A DNA stretch of 11,882 nt from Clostridiales bacterium UBA6468 (GTDB lineage: Bacteria; Bacillota; Clostridia; Oscillospirales; Oscillospiraceae). Numbering within the stretch: position 1 is the first letter of the stretch; the number at the start of each line of letters is the position of its first letter. The DNA lies in assembly GCA_002436765.1 (NCBI GenBank), contig DJNI01000040.1, positions 1,368 to 13,249 on the forward strand. The letters run 5' to 3'. The notes below the pieces were generated by a model. The model saw nothing but the letters and a program-made list of their open reading frames with translations, did not search any database and was not told the origin of the DNA. Below are positions 1-6,774 of the stretch, in pieces. Both the position numbers and the translations under genes were made by a program.

Positions 1-6
1 AGTATT

Positions 7-11
7 CCTCC
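7..11 (-). promoter_or_regulatory. Ribosome binding site of the next gene, just outside the window
   Basis: The minus strand reads GGAGG here, followed by six bases (AATACT) to the window edge. A start codon immediately beyond position 1 would have normal spacing. This implies that another minus-strand gene begins just outside the window, about 100 bases after pgk. The spacing and strand fit a glycolytic or housekeeping operon continuing, but the gene itself cannot be seen. Confidence 0.6.
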
Positions 12-102
12 GCTTTTGAACCCTTCGGCTAGAGAAAAATCTCTCGCTGTCGGCTCTCGTCGATTTAATCAGAGCTTCCTTAATAGAAACTCGATTCCCG
101 AA
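12..102 (-). other. Untranslated gap between pgk and the next gene, with a small stem-loop
   Basis: The roughly 90 bases between the pgk stop codon and the ribosome binding site at the window edge hold no open reading frame. The clearest structure is a five-pair hairpin at 31-44 (arms AGAGA/TCTCT around four bases). The related words GAGAGCC, GCGAGAGA and TCTCTAGCC recur nearby and give weak alternative pairings. There is no run of T after the hairpin, so it is not a convincing terminator. Read-through from pgk into the next gene is likely. I cannot assign a specific function. Confidence 0.3.
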
Positions 103-1302
103 TTATTTGTCTTCCAGGCAGGCGATACCGGGCAGCTCCAGGCCTTCCAGGAATTCCAGGGAAGCGCCGCCGCCGGTGGAAATGTGGGTGATCTTGTCGG
201 CAAAGCCCAGCTGCTCGCAGGCCGCAGCGCTGTCGCCGCCGCCGACGATGGTGGTGGCGCTGGAATCTGCCAGAGCCTGCGCCATGGCGATGGTGCCCTT
301 GGCCAGAGTGGGATTCTCAAACACGCCCATGGGGCCGTTCCAGACCACGGTCTTGGCGTCCTTCACGGCGGAAGCGAACAGAGCGCAGGTCTTCTCTCCG
401 ATGTCCAGACCTTCCTTGTCGGCGGGGATGGCATCGGCGTCAACGGTGGTGACGTCGATGGGGCCGTCGATGGGGTCGGGGAAGGAATCGGCGACGACCA
501 CGTCAACCGGCAGGAGCAGCTTGACGCCCTTGGCTTCCGCCTTGGCCATCATGTCCTTGCAGTAGTCGATCTTGCTCTCGTCCAGCAGGGACTTACCCAC
601 GGCGTAGCCCTTGGCGGCCAGGAAGGTGTAGGCCATGCCGCCGCCGATGATCAGGGTGTCCACCTTTTCCAGCAGGTTATTGATGACGTTCAGCTTGTCA
701 GAGACCTTCGCGCCGCCCAGGACCGCAACGAAGGGACGCTCAGGGTCGGACAGGGCCTTGCCCATGATGGAAACTTCCTTCTGAACCAAAAAGCCGCTGA
801 CGGCGGGCAGGTAATCGGCCACACCGGCGGTGGAAGAATGGGCGCGGTGGGCGGTGCCGAAGGCGTCGTTGACGAAAATGTCCGCCATGGAGGCCAGAGC
901 CTTGCTCAGCTCGGGGTCGTTCTTGGTCTCGCCCTTCTCAAAACGGGTGTTCTCCAGCATCATCACGTCGCCGTCCTTCAGCGCGGCGGCCTTGGCCTTG
1001 GCGTCCGGACCTGCCACGTCGGCGGCCATGATGACTTCCTTGCCCAGCAGCTCGCTTACGCGCTTGGCCACGATCTTCAGGCTCAGCTCGGGCTTCCACT
1101 CGCCCTTGGGCTTGCCCATGTGAGAGCAGAGGATGACCTTGGCGTTGTGGTCAACCAGATACCGGATGGTGGGCATGGCGGCGACGATCCGCTTGTCGGA
1201 GGTGATGACGCCGTTCTTGGTGGGAACATTGAAGTCGCAGCGGCACAGGACCCGCTTGCCGGCTACGTCGATGTCCTCGATGGACTTCTTATTGTAGTTC
1301 AT
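103..1302 (-). CDS. pgk: Phosphoglycerate kinase
   Basis: Cytoplasmic glycolytic enzyme that transfers the acyl phosphate of 1,3-bisphosphoglycerate to ADP, giving ATP and 3-phosphoglycerate. The protein is 399 residues, normal for bacterial PGK. Family motifs are visible in order: RCDFNVP at residues 21-27 (substrate site), a CSHMGKPKG segment (the usual SHxGRP), [14 protein letters not shown] starting at residue 354, and [11 protein letters not shown] at 373-383 (nucleotide-side loop). The start is set at position 1302 because GGAGG lies seven bases upstream and the protein aligns from there ([12 protein letters not shown]). An ATG ten codons further upstream has no comparable support. The gene follows trmL by 26 bases and probably shares its promoter. 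Nothing looks broken. GAPDH, its usual partner, is not in the window. Confidence 0.97.
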   Translation of the reverse strand: MNYNKKSIEDIDVAGKRVLCRCDFNVPTKNGVITSDKRIVAAMPTIRYLVDHNAKVILCSHMGKPKGEWKPELSLKIVAKRVSELLGKEVIMAADVAGPDAKAKAAALKDGDVMMLENTRFEKGETKNDPELSKALASMADIFVNDAFGTAHRAHSSTAGVADYLPAVSGFLVQKEVSIMGKALSDPERPFVAVLGGAKVSDKLNVINNLLEKVDTLIIGGGMAYTFLAAKGYAVGKSLLDESKIDYCKDMMAKAEAKGVKLLLPVDVVVADSFPDPIDGPIDVTTVDADAIPADKEGLDIGEKTCALFASAVKDAKTVVWNGPMGVFENPTLAKGTIAMAQALADSSATTIVGGGDSAAACEQLGFADKITHISTGGGASLEFLEGLELPGIACLEDK

Positions 1303-1328
1303 GATAATTCCTCCATATCCTCGGGAGG

Positions 1329-1811
1329 TCACTCCCGCATTTTACCGAAGTCGCGCAAATTGGGAAACGACAGCTGACGCAGTGCCTCGTAGACGGTGAC
1401 GGCAACCGCATTGCTCAGATTCAGGCTCCGGGCATCCGGACGCATGGGAATGCGAACACATGCGTCGTAGTGCGCCCGAAGGAAGTCCTCCGGAAGTCCC
1501 TTGGTCTCCTTGCCAAAAAACAGGTAGCAGCCGTCGTGAAAAGCGGCCTCGGTGTAGCTCCTGGGCGCTTTCGTGGACAGGCACCACATTTCCTCCACCT
1601 GATTCTTCGCGAAAAAGTCCTCCAGATTTTCGTAGTCCCGAACCTCCACCATGTGCCAGTAATCCAGACCCGCACGGCGGACGGCCTTTTCGGAGATGTC
1701 AAAGCCCAGCGGCCGGATCAGGTGCAGTCGGCTGCCTGTTGCGGCGCAGGTGCGGGCGATGTTCCCGCAATTCTGCGGGATCTCCGGCTCCACCAGAACA
1801 ATATTCAGCAT
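1329..1811 (-). CDS. trmL: tRNA (cytidine(34)-2'-O)-methyltransferase, SPOUT family
   Basis: Predicted to methylate the 2'-hydroxyl of the wobble nucleotide (C34 or cmnm5U34) of tRNA-Leu using S-adenosylmethionine, as TrmL/YibK does in E. coli. The 160-residue length is typical of this minimal, single-domain SPOUT enzyme, which acts as a dimer. Visible motifs are [19 protein letters not shown] at residues 8-26, FGKETKGLP at 99-107, and [16 protein letters not shown] at 121-136, the last forming the trefoil-knot cofactor pocket. The start at 1811 is chosen because the family begins [14 protein letters not shown] and a GGGGTGA ribosome binding site lies about six bases upstream. Longer in-frame starts would add non-conserved residues. 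It is the first gene after the promoter at 1870-1898 and sits directly upstream of pgk. The exact tRNA substrate is taken from the family and not shown here. Confidence 0.93.
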   Translation of the reverse strand: MLNIVLVEPEIPQNCGNIARTCAATGSRLHLIRPLGFDISEKAVRRAGLDYWHMVEVRDYENLEDFFAKNQVEEMWCLSTKAPRSYTEAAFHDGCYLFFGKETKGLPEDFLRAHYDACVRIPMRPDARSLNLSNAVAVTVYEALRQLSFPNLRDFGKMRE

Positions 1812-1869
1812 GCATTTCACCCCGGTGGCAGTCGCGTCGGACTGTTTTCTCAAAATCCGCTCGCCCTAT

Positions 1870-1898
1870 ATTGTAAGTCAAACGGGCAGTAAAATCAA
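1870..1898 (-). promoter_or_regulatory. Predicted sigma-A promoter of trmL-pgk
   Basis: On the minus strand a -35 box TTGATT (1893-1898) and a -10 box TACAAT (1870-1875) are separated by exactly 17 bases. The sequence upstream (1899-1930) is very rich in A and T, like an UP element. Transcription would start near 1863 and give a leader of about 50 bases before the trmL ATG. No operator-like palindrome overlaps it, which fits steady expression of housekeeping genes. Confidence 0.7.
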
Positions 1899-2043
1899 TC
1901 GGAAAAATCGTTAATTTTCAACTTTTTATAGTATTCACATAAAAAAAGGACATTGGAAAAGAATTTTGTGAAAAATGCAGAAACCCGCATAATTTGTGCC
2001 GTTTTTTCGGAAAAATCCCTGCCGATGCAAGAAAAAACCCTTC
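1899..2043. other. AT-rich spacer between the malQ terminator and the trmL promoter
   Basis: No gene, RNA gene or convincing palindrome is visible. The segment has several homopolymer runs (for example a run of A at 1941-1947 and runs at 2026-2040) and is far richer in A and T than the flanking genes. Its upstream-of-promoter position suggests it helps polymerase recruitment for trmL, but this is inference. Together with the terminator and 3' hairpin it makes up the 332-base gap between trmL and malQ. Confidence 0.4.
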
Positions 2044-2044
2044 C

Positions 2045-2086
2045 AAAAAATCAACCGGGAACCTGGACAAAATCCCGGTTCCCGGT
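2045..2086 (-). terminator. Rho-independent terminator after malQ
   Basis: The minus-strand transcript has a perfect ten-base stem, ACCGGGAACC pairing with GGTTCCCGGT (2077-2086 and 2054-2063). Two further G-C pairs form inside the loop. Two bases later comes a run of six T (2045-2050). This is the strongest classical terminator in the window. It should end the maltodextrin cluster transcript before the trmL promoter. Confidence 0.9.
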
Positions 2087-2113
2087 GTAATTCCGTTATA
2101 TTCCGTATGCGGC

Positions 2114-2142
2114 GGATTTTCCTTGCTCCGCAAGGGAAATCC
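2114..2142 (-). other. Stem-loop directly after the malQ stop codon
   Basis: Thirteen bases pair with one wobble around a three-base loop (arms GGATTTCCCTTGC and GCAAGGAAAATCC on the minus strand). The hairpin begins one base after the malQ stop codon and lacks a T run. It lies about 30 bases before the true terminator. Such a 3' hairpin may protect the mRNA end from exonucleases, but that role is inferred. Confidence 0.55.
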
Positions 2143-2143
2143 G

Positions 2144-3622
2144 TTATTTTCCCGCCCGTCCGTAGAGCTTGGTCGTCGCGTAGATTCTCGCGGCCAGAGC
2201 GTCGGAGTCGAAGCCCTTTTCCCCGCGCCACGTCCAGTTGGCGCTGGACAGCGTGCCGGGGAAGTTCATCCGGGCTTCCTTGCCAAGCTCTAAGTAGTCC
2301 TGCATCTGCACCACGCACAGCCGGGACACGGAGCCCATGCAGCCCCGGATCATGCCCCGGATATAGCCCTCCTCCCGGTTTAAGCCCAGGTATGCCTTCG
2401 CGCAGGCCACGTCTGCCGGCGCGGCTTCGTCAAACCACTGCTTCAATGTCACGTTGTCGTGGGTGCCGGTGTAGCACACGGAGTCCACGGGGTACAGGTG
2501 GGGCATATAGTCGCTTTCCTCCCGGGAGTCGAAGGCAAATTCCAGAACCTTCATGCCGGGATAGCCGGAGTCCTGCTGCAATTTCCGCACCTCCGGGGTG
2601 ACAAAGCCCAGATCCTCGGCGATAAATTCCAGGTTGGGCAGAGCCTGCCGAATGGCACGGATGAAATCCATTCCGGGGCCTTTCACCCACTTGCCGTTCC
2701 GGGCGGTGGTATCCCCTGCGGGCACCGACCAGTAGCTTTCAAAGCCACGGAAATGATCCAGGCGGATCACGTCGTACAGCTTTCCGGCAGCCGTCAGGCG
2801 CTGGATCCACCAAGAGTAATGGGTCTGCGCCATCTTTTTCCAGTCGTAAATGGGGTTACCCCAGAGCTGACCGTCCGCGGTGAAGGAATCCGGGGGGCAG
2901 CCCGCCACCCGCTTCGGATGACGGCGTTCGTCCAGCTGGAACAGCTCCGGGTTCGCCCACACGTCCGCCGAATCCAGCGGGACGTAAATGGGAACGTCGC
3001 CGATGATGCGAACGCCCTTGGCGTTGGCGTAGCCGCGCAGCGCCTTCCACTGCCTGTCAAATTCGTACTGAACGAAGTATTGAAGCCCGATTTCCTCGGA
3101 CAGCTCCCGGCGCTTTTCCGCCAGCGCGTCCGCTTTGCGCAGCCGCAGATCTTCCGGCCAGTCCAGCCAGGGCTTGCCGCCTAAGCTGCCTTTCAGCGCC
3201 ATGAACAGGGCGTAGTCCTCCAGCCAGCTCCGGTTCTGCTCTACGAAGGCCTCGTAGGTTTCATCCGGCGCAAACCGCTGGAACGCCAGCCGCAGCACCG
3301 CCATCCGGTGGGCATACATGGCGCCGAAATCCACCCGTTTCGGGTTATTTCCCCAAGAAACGTTCTGAATTTCCTCTTTTTTCAGCAGTCCCTCGTCTGC
3401 CAGCGTGTCCAGATCGATGAGATAGTGGTTGCCCGCGCAGGCGCCCAGGGACTGGTAGGGGGAATCGCCGTAGCCCGTGGGGGTCAGGGGCAGGATCTGC
3501 CAGTACCGCTGCCCGGCCTTCACCAGGAAGTCCACAAAGGCATAGGCGTCCTTTCCCATGGTGCCGATGCCGTAGGGGGCCGGCAGGGAGGTAATATGCA
3601 TCAAAATTCCGCTTTCGCGCAT
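2144..3622 (-). CDS. malQ: 4-alpha-glucanotransferase (amylomaltase, GH77)
   Basis: Cytoplasmic enzyme that cuts alpha-1,4-glucan chains and transfers the piece to another glucan or glucose, releasing glucose and building longer dextrins from imported maltodextrins. The 492-residue protein is the standard bacterial length. The GH77 landmarks are in place: the N-terminal SGILMHITSLP, the segment VAGCPPDSFTADGQLWGNP (239-257), the nucleophile Asp289 in RLDHFRG, the acid/base Glu336 in AEDLG, and the third acidic residue Asp389 in GTHDN. The NWTWR motif at 462-466 closes the family pattern. The start at 3622 has AAGGAGA about eight bases upstream. It is the last gene of the cluster, 77 bases after the lacI-type gene, with a 43-base palindrome between them and a strong terminator behind it. 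The gene is intact. No maltodextrin phosphorylase, its usual partner, is present in the window. Confidence 0.96.
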   Translation of the reverse strand: MRESGILMHITSLPAPYGIGTMGKDAYAFVDFLVKAGQRYWQILPLTPTGYGDSPYQSLGACAGNHYLIDLDTLADEGLLKKEEIQNVSWGNNPKRVDFGAMYAHRMAVLRLAFQRFAPDETYEAFVEQNRSWLEDYALFMALKGSLGGKPWLDWPEDLRLRKADALAEKRRELSEEIGLQYFVQYEFDRQWKALRGYANAKGVRIIGDVPIYVPLDSADVWANPELFQLDERRHPKRVAGCPPDSFTADGQLWGNPIYDWKKMAQTHYSWWIQRLTAAGKLYDVIRLDHFRGFESYWSVPAGDTTARNGKWVKGPGMDFIRAIRQALPNLEFIAEDLGFVTPEVRKLQQDSGYPGMKVLEFAFDSREESDYMPHLYPVDSVCYTGTHDNVTLKQWFDEAAPADVACAKAYLGLNREEGYIRGMIRGCMGSVSRLCVVQMQDYLELGKEARMNFPGTLSSANWTWRGEKGFDSDALAARIYATTKLYGRAGK

Positions 3623-3654
3623 TGCAATGGTCTCCTTAATTGGATATGTGATCG

Positions 3655-3697
3655 TTCCATGAAAATGCGCAATTCAGAATTGAGCATTTTCATGGAA
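3655..3697. repeat. 43-base near-perfect palindrome between the LacI-type gene and malQ
   Basis: Arms TTCCATGAAAATGC (3655-3668) and GCATTTTCATGGAA (3684-3697) are perfect inverted copies. The interior also pairs (CAATTC/GAATTG around one base), so only one position of the whole palindrome mismatches. It starts three bases after the regulator's stop codon. Neither strand has a T run behind it, so it is not a standard terminator. It could be an mRNA-processing or stability hairpin, a binding site, or a small repetitive element. A TTGACA word on the minus strand at 3698-3703 has no matching -10 box. Confidence 0.8.
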
Positions 3698-3699
3698 TG

Positions 3700-4710
3700 T
3701 CAATGTGAAATTTCCCGCACGCTCTCCCGGGAGAGGACTTCAAAGGGCACCGTCTCGTGGCAGGCGGGCACGTTCCGCTCAATATTCCCCAGCAGAATTT
3801 CCACGCTGCGCTTTGCCAGCAGGGAAACGGTCTGGCGGACGGTGGCCAGTCTCGGCACCAGGAAGCTGCTCAGGGGCAGACCGTCCACGCCCATGACCGA
3901 CACGTCCTCCGGCACCCGCAGACCGTTGTCCTGCAGGGCGCGGATGGCGCCGATGGCCATCACGTCGGCGGTGGCGAAGATCGCCGTGAACCGGCAGCCC
4001 TTATCCAGCAGTGCCTTGGTGGCCTGATAGCCCGCGTGGTAGGAATAGCGCACGCCCTGATAATCCCGCTGGGGGTCGAAGGGAATGCCGTGAGCCGCAA
4101 AGGACTGCATACAGCCCTCGTAACGCAGGCGGCTGGTATCGGAAACGGTACGGTCGCCGCCGATGATGGCGATGCGGCTGTGCCCCAGACGAATCAGCGT
4201 ATCCATGGCGCTGCACGCGGCCTCCCGGTCGTCGGTGGAGACGCTGGACAGGTTGCCAAAGGACAGCATGGAAGCGTCGTTGGTGACCAGAACGCAGGGA
4301 ACGTCGATGCCCCCGAAGTCCCGGATAAAGTTCTCGTTGTTGCCGCCGAGGAACAGAATGCCCAGGGGCTTCTTTTCCCGGCACAGCTGCGCGGCTCTGC
4401 GCACCTCATTTTCGTCCTCGTCCATGTAGTCCACCACCAGCTGGTAGCGGGTCTGGGCGATCAGGGTCTGGATGGACTCCACCATCTCCCCGAACAGCTC
4501 GTTGCCGATGCCCTTGACCACCACCAGAACGGTGGTGGAATGGTGCTGCTTGAGCTGCTTGGCATTGACGTTCAGCTGAAAGCCGCTTTCGGCGGCGGCC
4601 TCCAGAATCACCCGTCTCGCCTGTTCGCTGACGTTGGGATGGTTGTTCAGCGCCCGGGAAACGGTGCCGACGGCATAGCCGGTCTTGGCAGCCAGGTCTT
4701 TGATGGTCAT
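3700..4710 (-). CDS. LacI/GalR-family transcriptional regulator
   Basis: DNA-binding repressor of the sugar-responsive LacI family, 336 residues. An N-terminal helix-turn-helix covers about residues 2-22 (MTIKDLAAKTGYAVGTVSRA), with the family recognition stretch around GTVSRALNN. The hinge helix lies near NAKQLKQ (49-55). The rest is a periplasmic-binding-protein-like sensor and dimer domain (for example GVDGLPLSSFLVPRLATVRQ). The ribosome binding site is weak (GAGAGGG at some distance), so expression may depend partly on translation coupled to the upstream genes. It lies between the permease genes and malQ, so the likely ligand is maltose, a maltodextrin or a derivative. The likely target is the operator at 8181-8204 before the binding-protein gene. 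Ligand and target are inferred from position. It could also be called MalR-like, but I do not assign that symbol. Confidence 0.92.
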   Translation of the reverse strand: MTIKDLAAKTGYAVGTVSRALNNHPNVSEQARRVILEAAAESGFQLNVNAKQLKQHHSTTVLVVVKGIGNELFGEMVESIQTLIAQTRYQLVVDYMDEDENEVRRAAQLCREKKPLGILFLGGNNENFIRDFGGIDVPCVLVTNDASMLSFGNLSSVSTDDREAACSAMDTLIRLGHSRIAIIGGDRTVSDTSRLRYEGCMQSFAAHGIPFDPQRDYQGVRYSYHAGYQATKALLDKGCRFTAIFATADVMAIGAIRALQDNGLRVPEDVSVMGVDGLPLSSFLVPRLATVRQTVSLLAKRSVEILLGNIERNVPACHETVPFEVLSRESVREISH

Positions 4711-4749
4711 GGCATCCGCCGCCCTCTCTTCTTGGGAATTTTTGAAACG

Positions 4750-4777
4750 CCCACCGGCTGTTTATACAGCCGGTGGG
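4750..4777 (-). terminator. Strong hairpin after the permease genes; weak or partial terminator
   Basis: Eleven perfect base pairs, CCCACCGGCTG with CAGCCGGTGGG, enclose a six-base loop. It lies 20 bases after the stop codon of the second permease and 39 bases before the regulator's start. On the minus strand it is followed by CGTTTC and then A residues, so the T run is poor. It may stop some transcripts and let others through to the regulator and malQ, lowering their expression relative to the transporter. Confidence 0.6.
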
Positions 4778-4797
4778 TAAAAATCAGTTGAGGGAGC

Positions 4798-5661
4798 TTA
4801 GCCCTTCACCGCGCCGGCAGCGACACCCTTGATGATGTACTTCTGGCAGAACAGGTAGACAATGATGATGGGCAGGATCGCCATCATGATAACCGCCATG
4901 GTCGCGCCCAGATCCACGGTGCCGTAGCTGCCCTTCAGATACTGGACGTGGATGGGGATGGTGCGGTACTTGGTGATATCCAGAACCAGGTAAGGCAGAA
5001 GGTAATCGTTCCAGACCCACATCAGCTCCAGAATACCCACGGAAATGAGGGTGGGCTTCAGCATGGGCAGCACCACGTTGAAGAAGGTGCGCACGGGGCC
5101 GCAGCCGTCAATGGACGCCGCCTCCTCGATTTCCAGAGGCAGGCTCTTGACGAAGCCCACGAACATGAAAATGGCAAGACCTGCGCCGAAGCCCAGGTAG
5201 ACCACGGGGATCGTCCAGGGGGTGTTCAGCTTCAGAGAGTCGGCGGTGGAGGTCAGGGTGAACATGACCATCTGGAAGGGGACGATCATGGAGAACAGGC
5301 ACAGATAGTAGAAGAACTTGGCAAAGCCGCTCTGCACCCGGGCAATGTACCACGCCGCCATGGAGCAGCACACCAGGATCAGAGACGTAGAGACCACGCT
5401 GATGAACAGGCTGTAGCCCGCAGACCGCAGGAAGGGGTAGTTGCCGAAGGTCATGCCCTTGACGTAGTTATCGAACCACACAAAGCTATCCGAATTGGGC
5501 AGGGCAAACACGTCCAGGTTGATGGCGTTATTGGACTTGACAGAGTTGATGACGACCTCGAAAACGGGCATGATCCACGCAAGGCAGATCAGCACGAAGG
5601 CGATGGTCAGCACCGTGCTGCCCGTGGAATACTTTCTGATTTTCGTACCGTCTTTACGCAT
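4798..5661 (-). CDS. Carbohydrate ABC transporter permease, MalG type
   Basis: Membrane component of a CUT1-family sugar importer. The 287-residue protein has about six hydrophobic segments, starting near residues 14-38 and ending near 251-272. The cytoplasmic EAA loop (EAASIDGCGPVRTFFNVVLP, 180-199) is the docking site for the ATPase subunit. The start at 5661 is chosen because AAGGAGG lies nine to ten bases upstream and the preceding permease gene stops there. Stop and start share one base (TGATG), showing translational coupling. A longer in-frame reading would add 35 arginine- and proline-rich residues and is unlikely. The pairing with the MalF-like gene and proximity to malQ suggest maltose or maltodextrin as substrate. 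Other oligosaccharides cannot be excluded from the sequence. Confidence 0.93.
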   Translation of the reverse strand: MRKDGTKIRKYSTGSTVLTIAFVLICLAWIMPVFEVVINSVKSNNAINLDVFALPNSDSFVWFDNYVKGMTFGNYPFLRSAGYSLFISVVSTSLILVCCSMAAWYIARVQSGFAKFFYYLCLFSMIVPFQMVMFTLTSTADSLKLNTPWTIPVVYLGFGAGLAIFMFVGFVKSLPLEIEEAASIDGCGPVRTFFNVVLPMLKPTLISVGILELMWVWNDYLLPYLVLDITKYRTIPIHVQYLKGSYGTVDLGATMAVIMMAILPIIIVYLFCQKYIIKGVAAGAVKG

Positions 5662-6569
5662 CACTGCTGCACCTCCTTGCTGCGGGTCGCGGCTTGCTGG
5701 GCAATGGCCAGAACGGCCACCAGAATGAAGAAGATGACAGCCTTTGCCTGGGCAACGCCGTGCCAATTCTTGTTGATGTTATAGGTAGAGTAAATGTTCA
5801 GCGCCAGCAGCTCGGTCTGGTTGAACTTCGCACCGTCCTGGATGACGCTGGGCAGACCGCCGGTCAGCGCCAGGTTCTGGTCGAACAGCTTGAAGGAATT
5901 GGTCAGGGTCAGGAAGGTGCAGGTGGTGATGGAGGGCATCACGTTGGGGATGATGACCTTGAACAGCGTCTGGCTGCCGCTGGCGCCGTCGATTTCGGCG
6001 GCCTCCAGCATATCGCCGGATACGGCCTGAAGCCCGGCGATGTAAATGATCATCATGTAACCGATCTGCTGCCAGGCCACCAGAATGACCAGGCCCCAGA
6101 AGCCGTAGGTGGCGTTGGCGGTGAGGTAGGTGGAATAGTTCCGCAGAATGCCGTCGAAGATCATGCTCCAAATATAGCCCAGCACCACGCCGCCGATCAG
6201 GTTGGGCATGAAGAACACGGTGCGAAACACGTTGGAGCCGCGCATCTTCTGGGTCAGGGCATAGGCAATGAAGAAGGCCAGCACGTTGATCAGAATGATG
6301 GAGACGACGGCGAAAAATGCGGTGTTCCTGAAGGCGTTCCAGAAGCCCACATCCGTCCAGATCTTGGCGTAGTTGCCCAGGCCGACCCACTTTGCGTCCT
6401 TGGGAATGTTGAAGTTGCAGAAGGACAGGTAGATGCCCTGCAAAAACGGCCACACAAAGCCGATGCAGAAGGCGGCAAACACAGGGAGAATGAACAGCGG
6501 CGCCCACCGCTGAATGGGGCGGCGGATCAATCGGCTGTTCAGGCCGGCGCCGTCATTTTTCTTGCTCAA
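5661..6569 (-). CDS. Carbohydrate ABC transporter permease, MalF type, TTG start
   Basis: First membrane subunit of the sugar importer. With the start at 6569 it has 302 residues. Hydrophobic segments begin at about 23-50, and the EAA loop (EAAEIDGASGSQTLFKVIIP) lies at 189-208. The start codon is taken as TTG: it gives the N-terminus MSKKNDGAGLNSR, typical of this family, and GAGGGA lies about seven bases upstream. The nearest in-frame ATGs lie over 100 bases upstream, in intergenic sequence. The last codon overlaps the next permease gene by one base. It is separated from the binding-protein gene by about 205 bases containing a strong hairpin and a possible second promoter. No ATP-binding subunit is encoded in the window, a frequent arrangement in Firmicutes that share one MsmK/UgpC-type ATPase between importers. 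Confidence 0.9.
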   Translation of the reverse strand: MSKKNDGAGLNSRLIRRPIQRWAPLFILPVFAAFCIGFVWPFLQGIYLSFCNFNIPKDAKWVGLGNYAKIWTDVGFWNAFRNTAFFAVVSIILINVLAFFIAYALTQKMRGSNVFRTVFFMPNLIGGVVLGYIWSMIFDGILRNYSTYLTANATYGFWGLVILVAWQQIGYMMIIYIAGLQAVSGDMLEAAEIDGASGSQTLFKVIIPNVMPSITTCTFLTLTNSFKLFDQNLALTGGLPSVIQDGAKFNQTELLALNIYSTYNINKNWHGVAQAKAVIFFILVAVLAIAQQAATRSKEVQQ

Positions 6570-6601
6570 TGGGATTCCCTCGCTTTCCTGTATTTTACTA
6601 T

Positions 6602-6630
6602 ATTGTATGGGGTTGCTCTTACTGTGAGAA
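6602..6630 (-). promoter_or_regulatory. Possible secondary promoter before the permease genes
   Basis: On the minus strand TACAAT (6602-6607) is preceded, after exactly 17 bases, by TTCTCA (6625-6630), which matches four of six positions of the -35 consensus. The predicted start is about 26 bases before the permease TTG codon. A six-pair hairpin (GAACGG/CCGTTC, 6628-6643) overlaps the -35 region. This could supply extra permease transcript, but the -35 box is weak. Confidence 0.35.
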
Positions 6631-6643
6631 CGGCACACCGTTC

Positions 6644-6721
6644 CGGTACTGCCGCGCAGGACAGGAGGCTGCATCCGCGTGGTGCCGACGCACCCTCCCA
6701 CCCTGTGCAGGCCGGGACATT
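6644..6721. other. Remainder of the gap between the binding-protein and permease genes
   Basis: GC-rich untranslated sequence with no open frame that continues either neighbour and no convincing operator. It lies between the intercistronic hairpin and the possible internal promoter. It could represent leader or spacer RNA within the operon transcript. Nothing more can be supported. Confidence 0.3.
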
Positions 6722-6752
6722 CAAAGGGGCGGGCTTACCGCCCGCCCCTTTG
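6722..6752 (-). other. Thirteen-pair hairpin between the binding-protein and permease genes
   Basis: Arms CAAAGGGGCGGGC and GCCCGCCCCTTTG (13 perfect pairs, mostly G-C) enclose a five-base loop, starting 22 bases after the binding-protein stop codon. On the minus strand it is followed by AATGTCCCGG, so only three T residues, inside the stem end, could serve as a tail. It is likely a partial terminator or a barrier protecting the upstream mRNA. That would explain how more binding protein than permease can be made from one operon, as known for malE-malF in E. coli. Confidence 0.7.
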
Positions 6753-6774
6753 GGTTTCAGTTGTTTTGTTCGGA

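Noticed and set aside
16..1377. Long open frame on the plus strand opposite pgk (453 codons)
   Set aside because: It lies antisense to a complete phosphoglycerate kinase gene, is a low-complexity Gly/Val/His/Leu-rich product typical of reverse frames of GC-rich genes, and shows no known domain.
1812..1862. Possible regulatory leader (riboswitch) before trmL
   Set aside because: The leader is only about 50 bases, with one five-pair hairpin (CAGTC/GACTG, 1829-1844); too little structure for a known riboswitch.
3698..3703. TTGACA before malQ as part of a separate promoter
   Set aside because: No acceptable -10 hexamer is found 16-18 bases downstream; that position falls within the palindrome.
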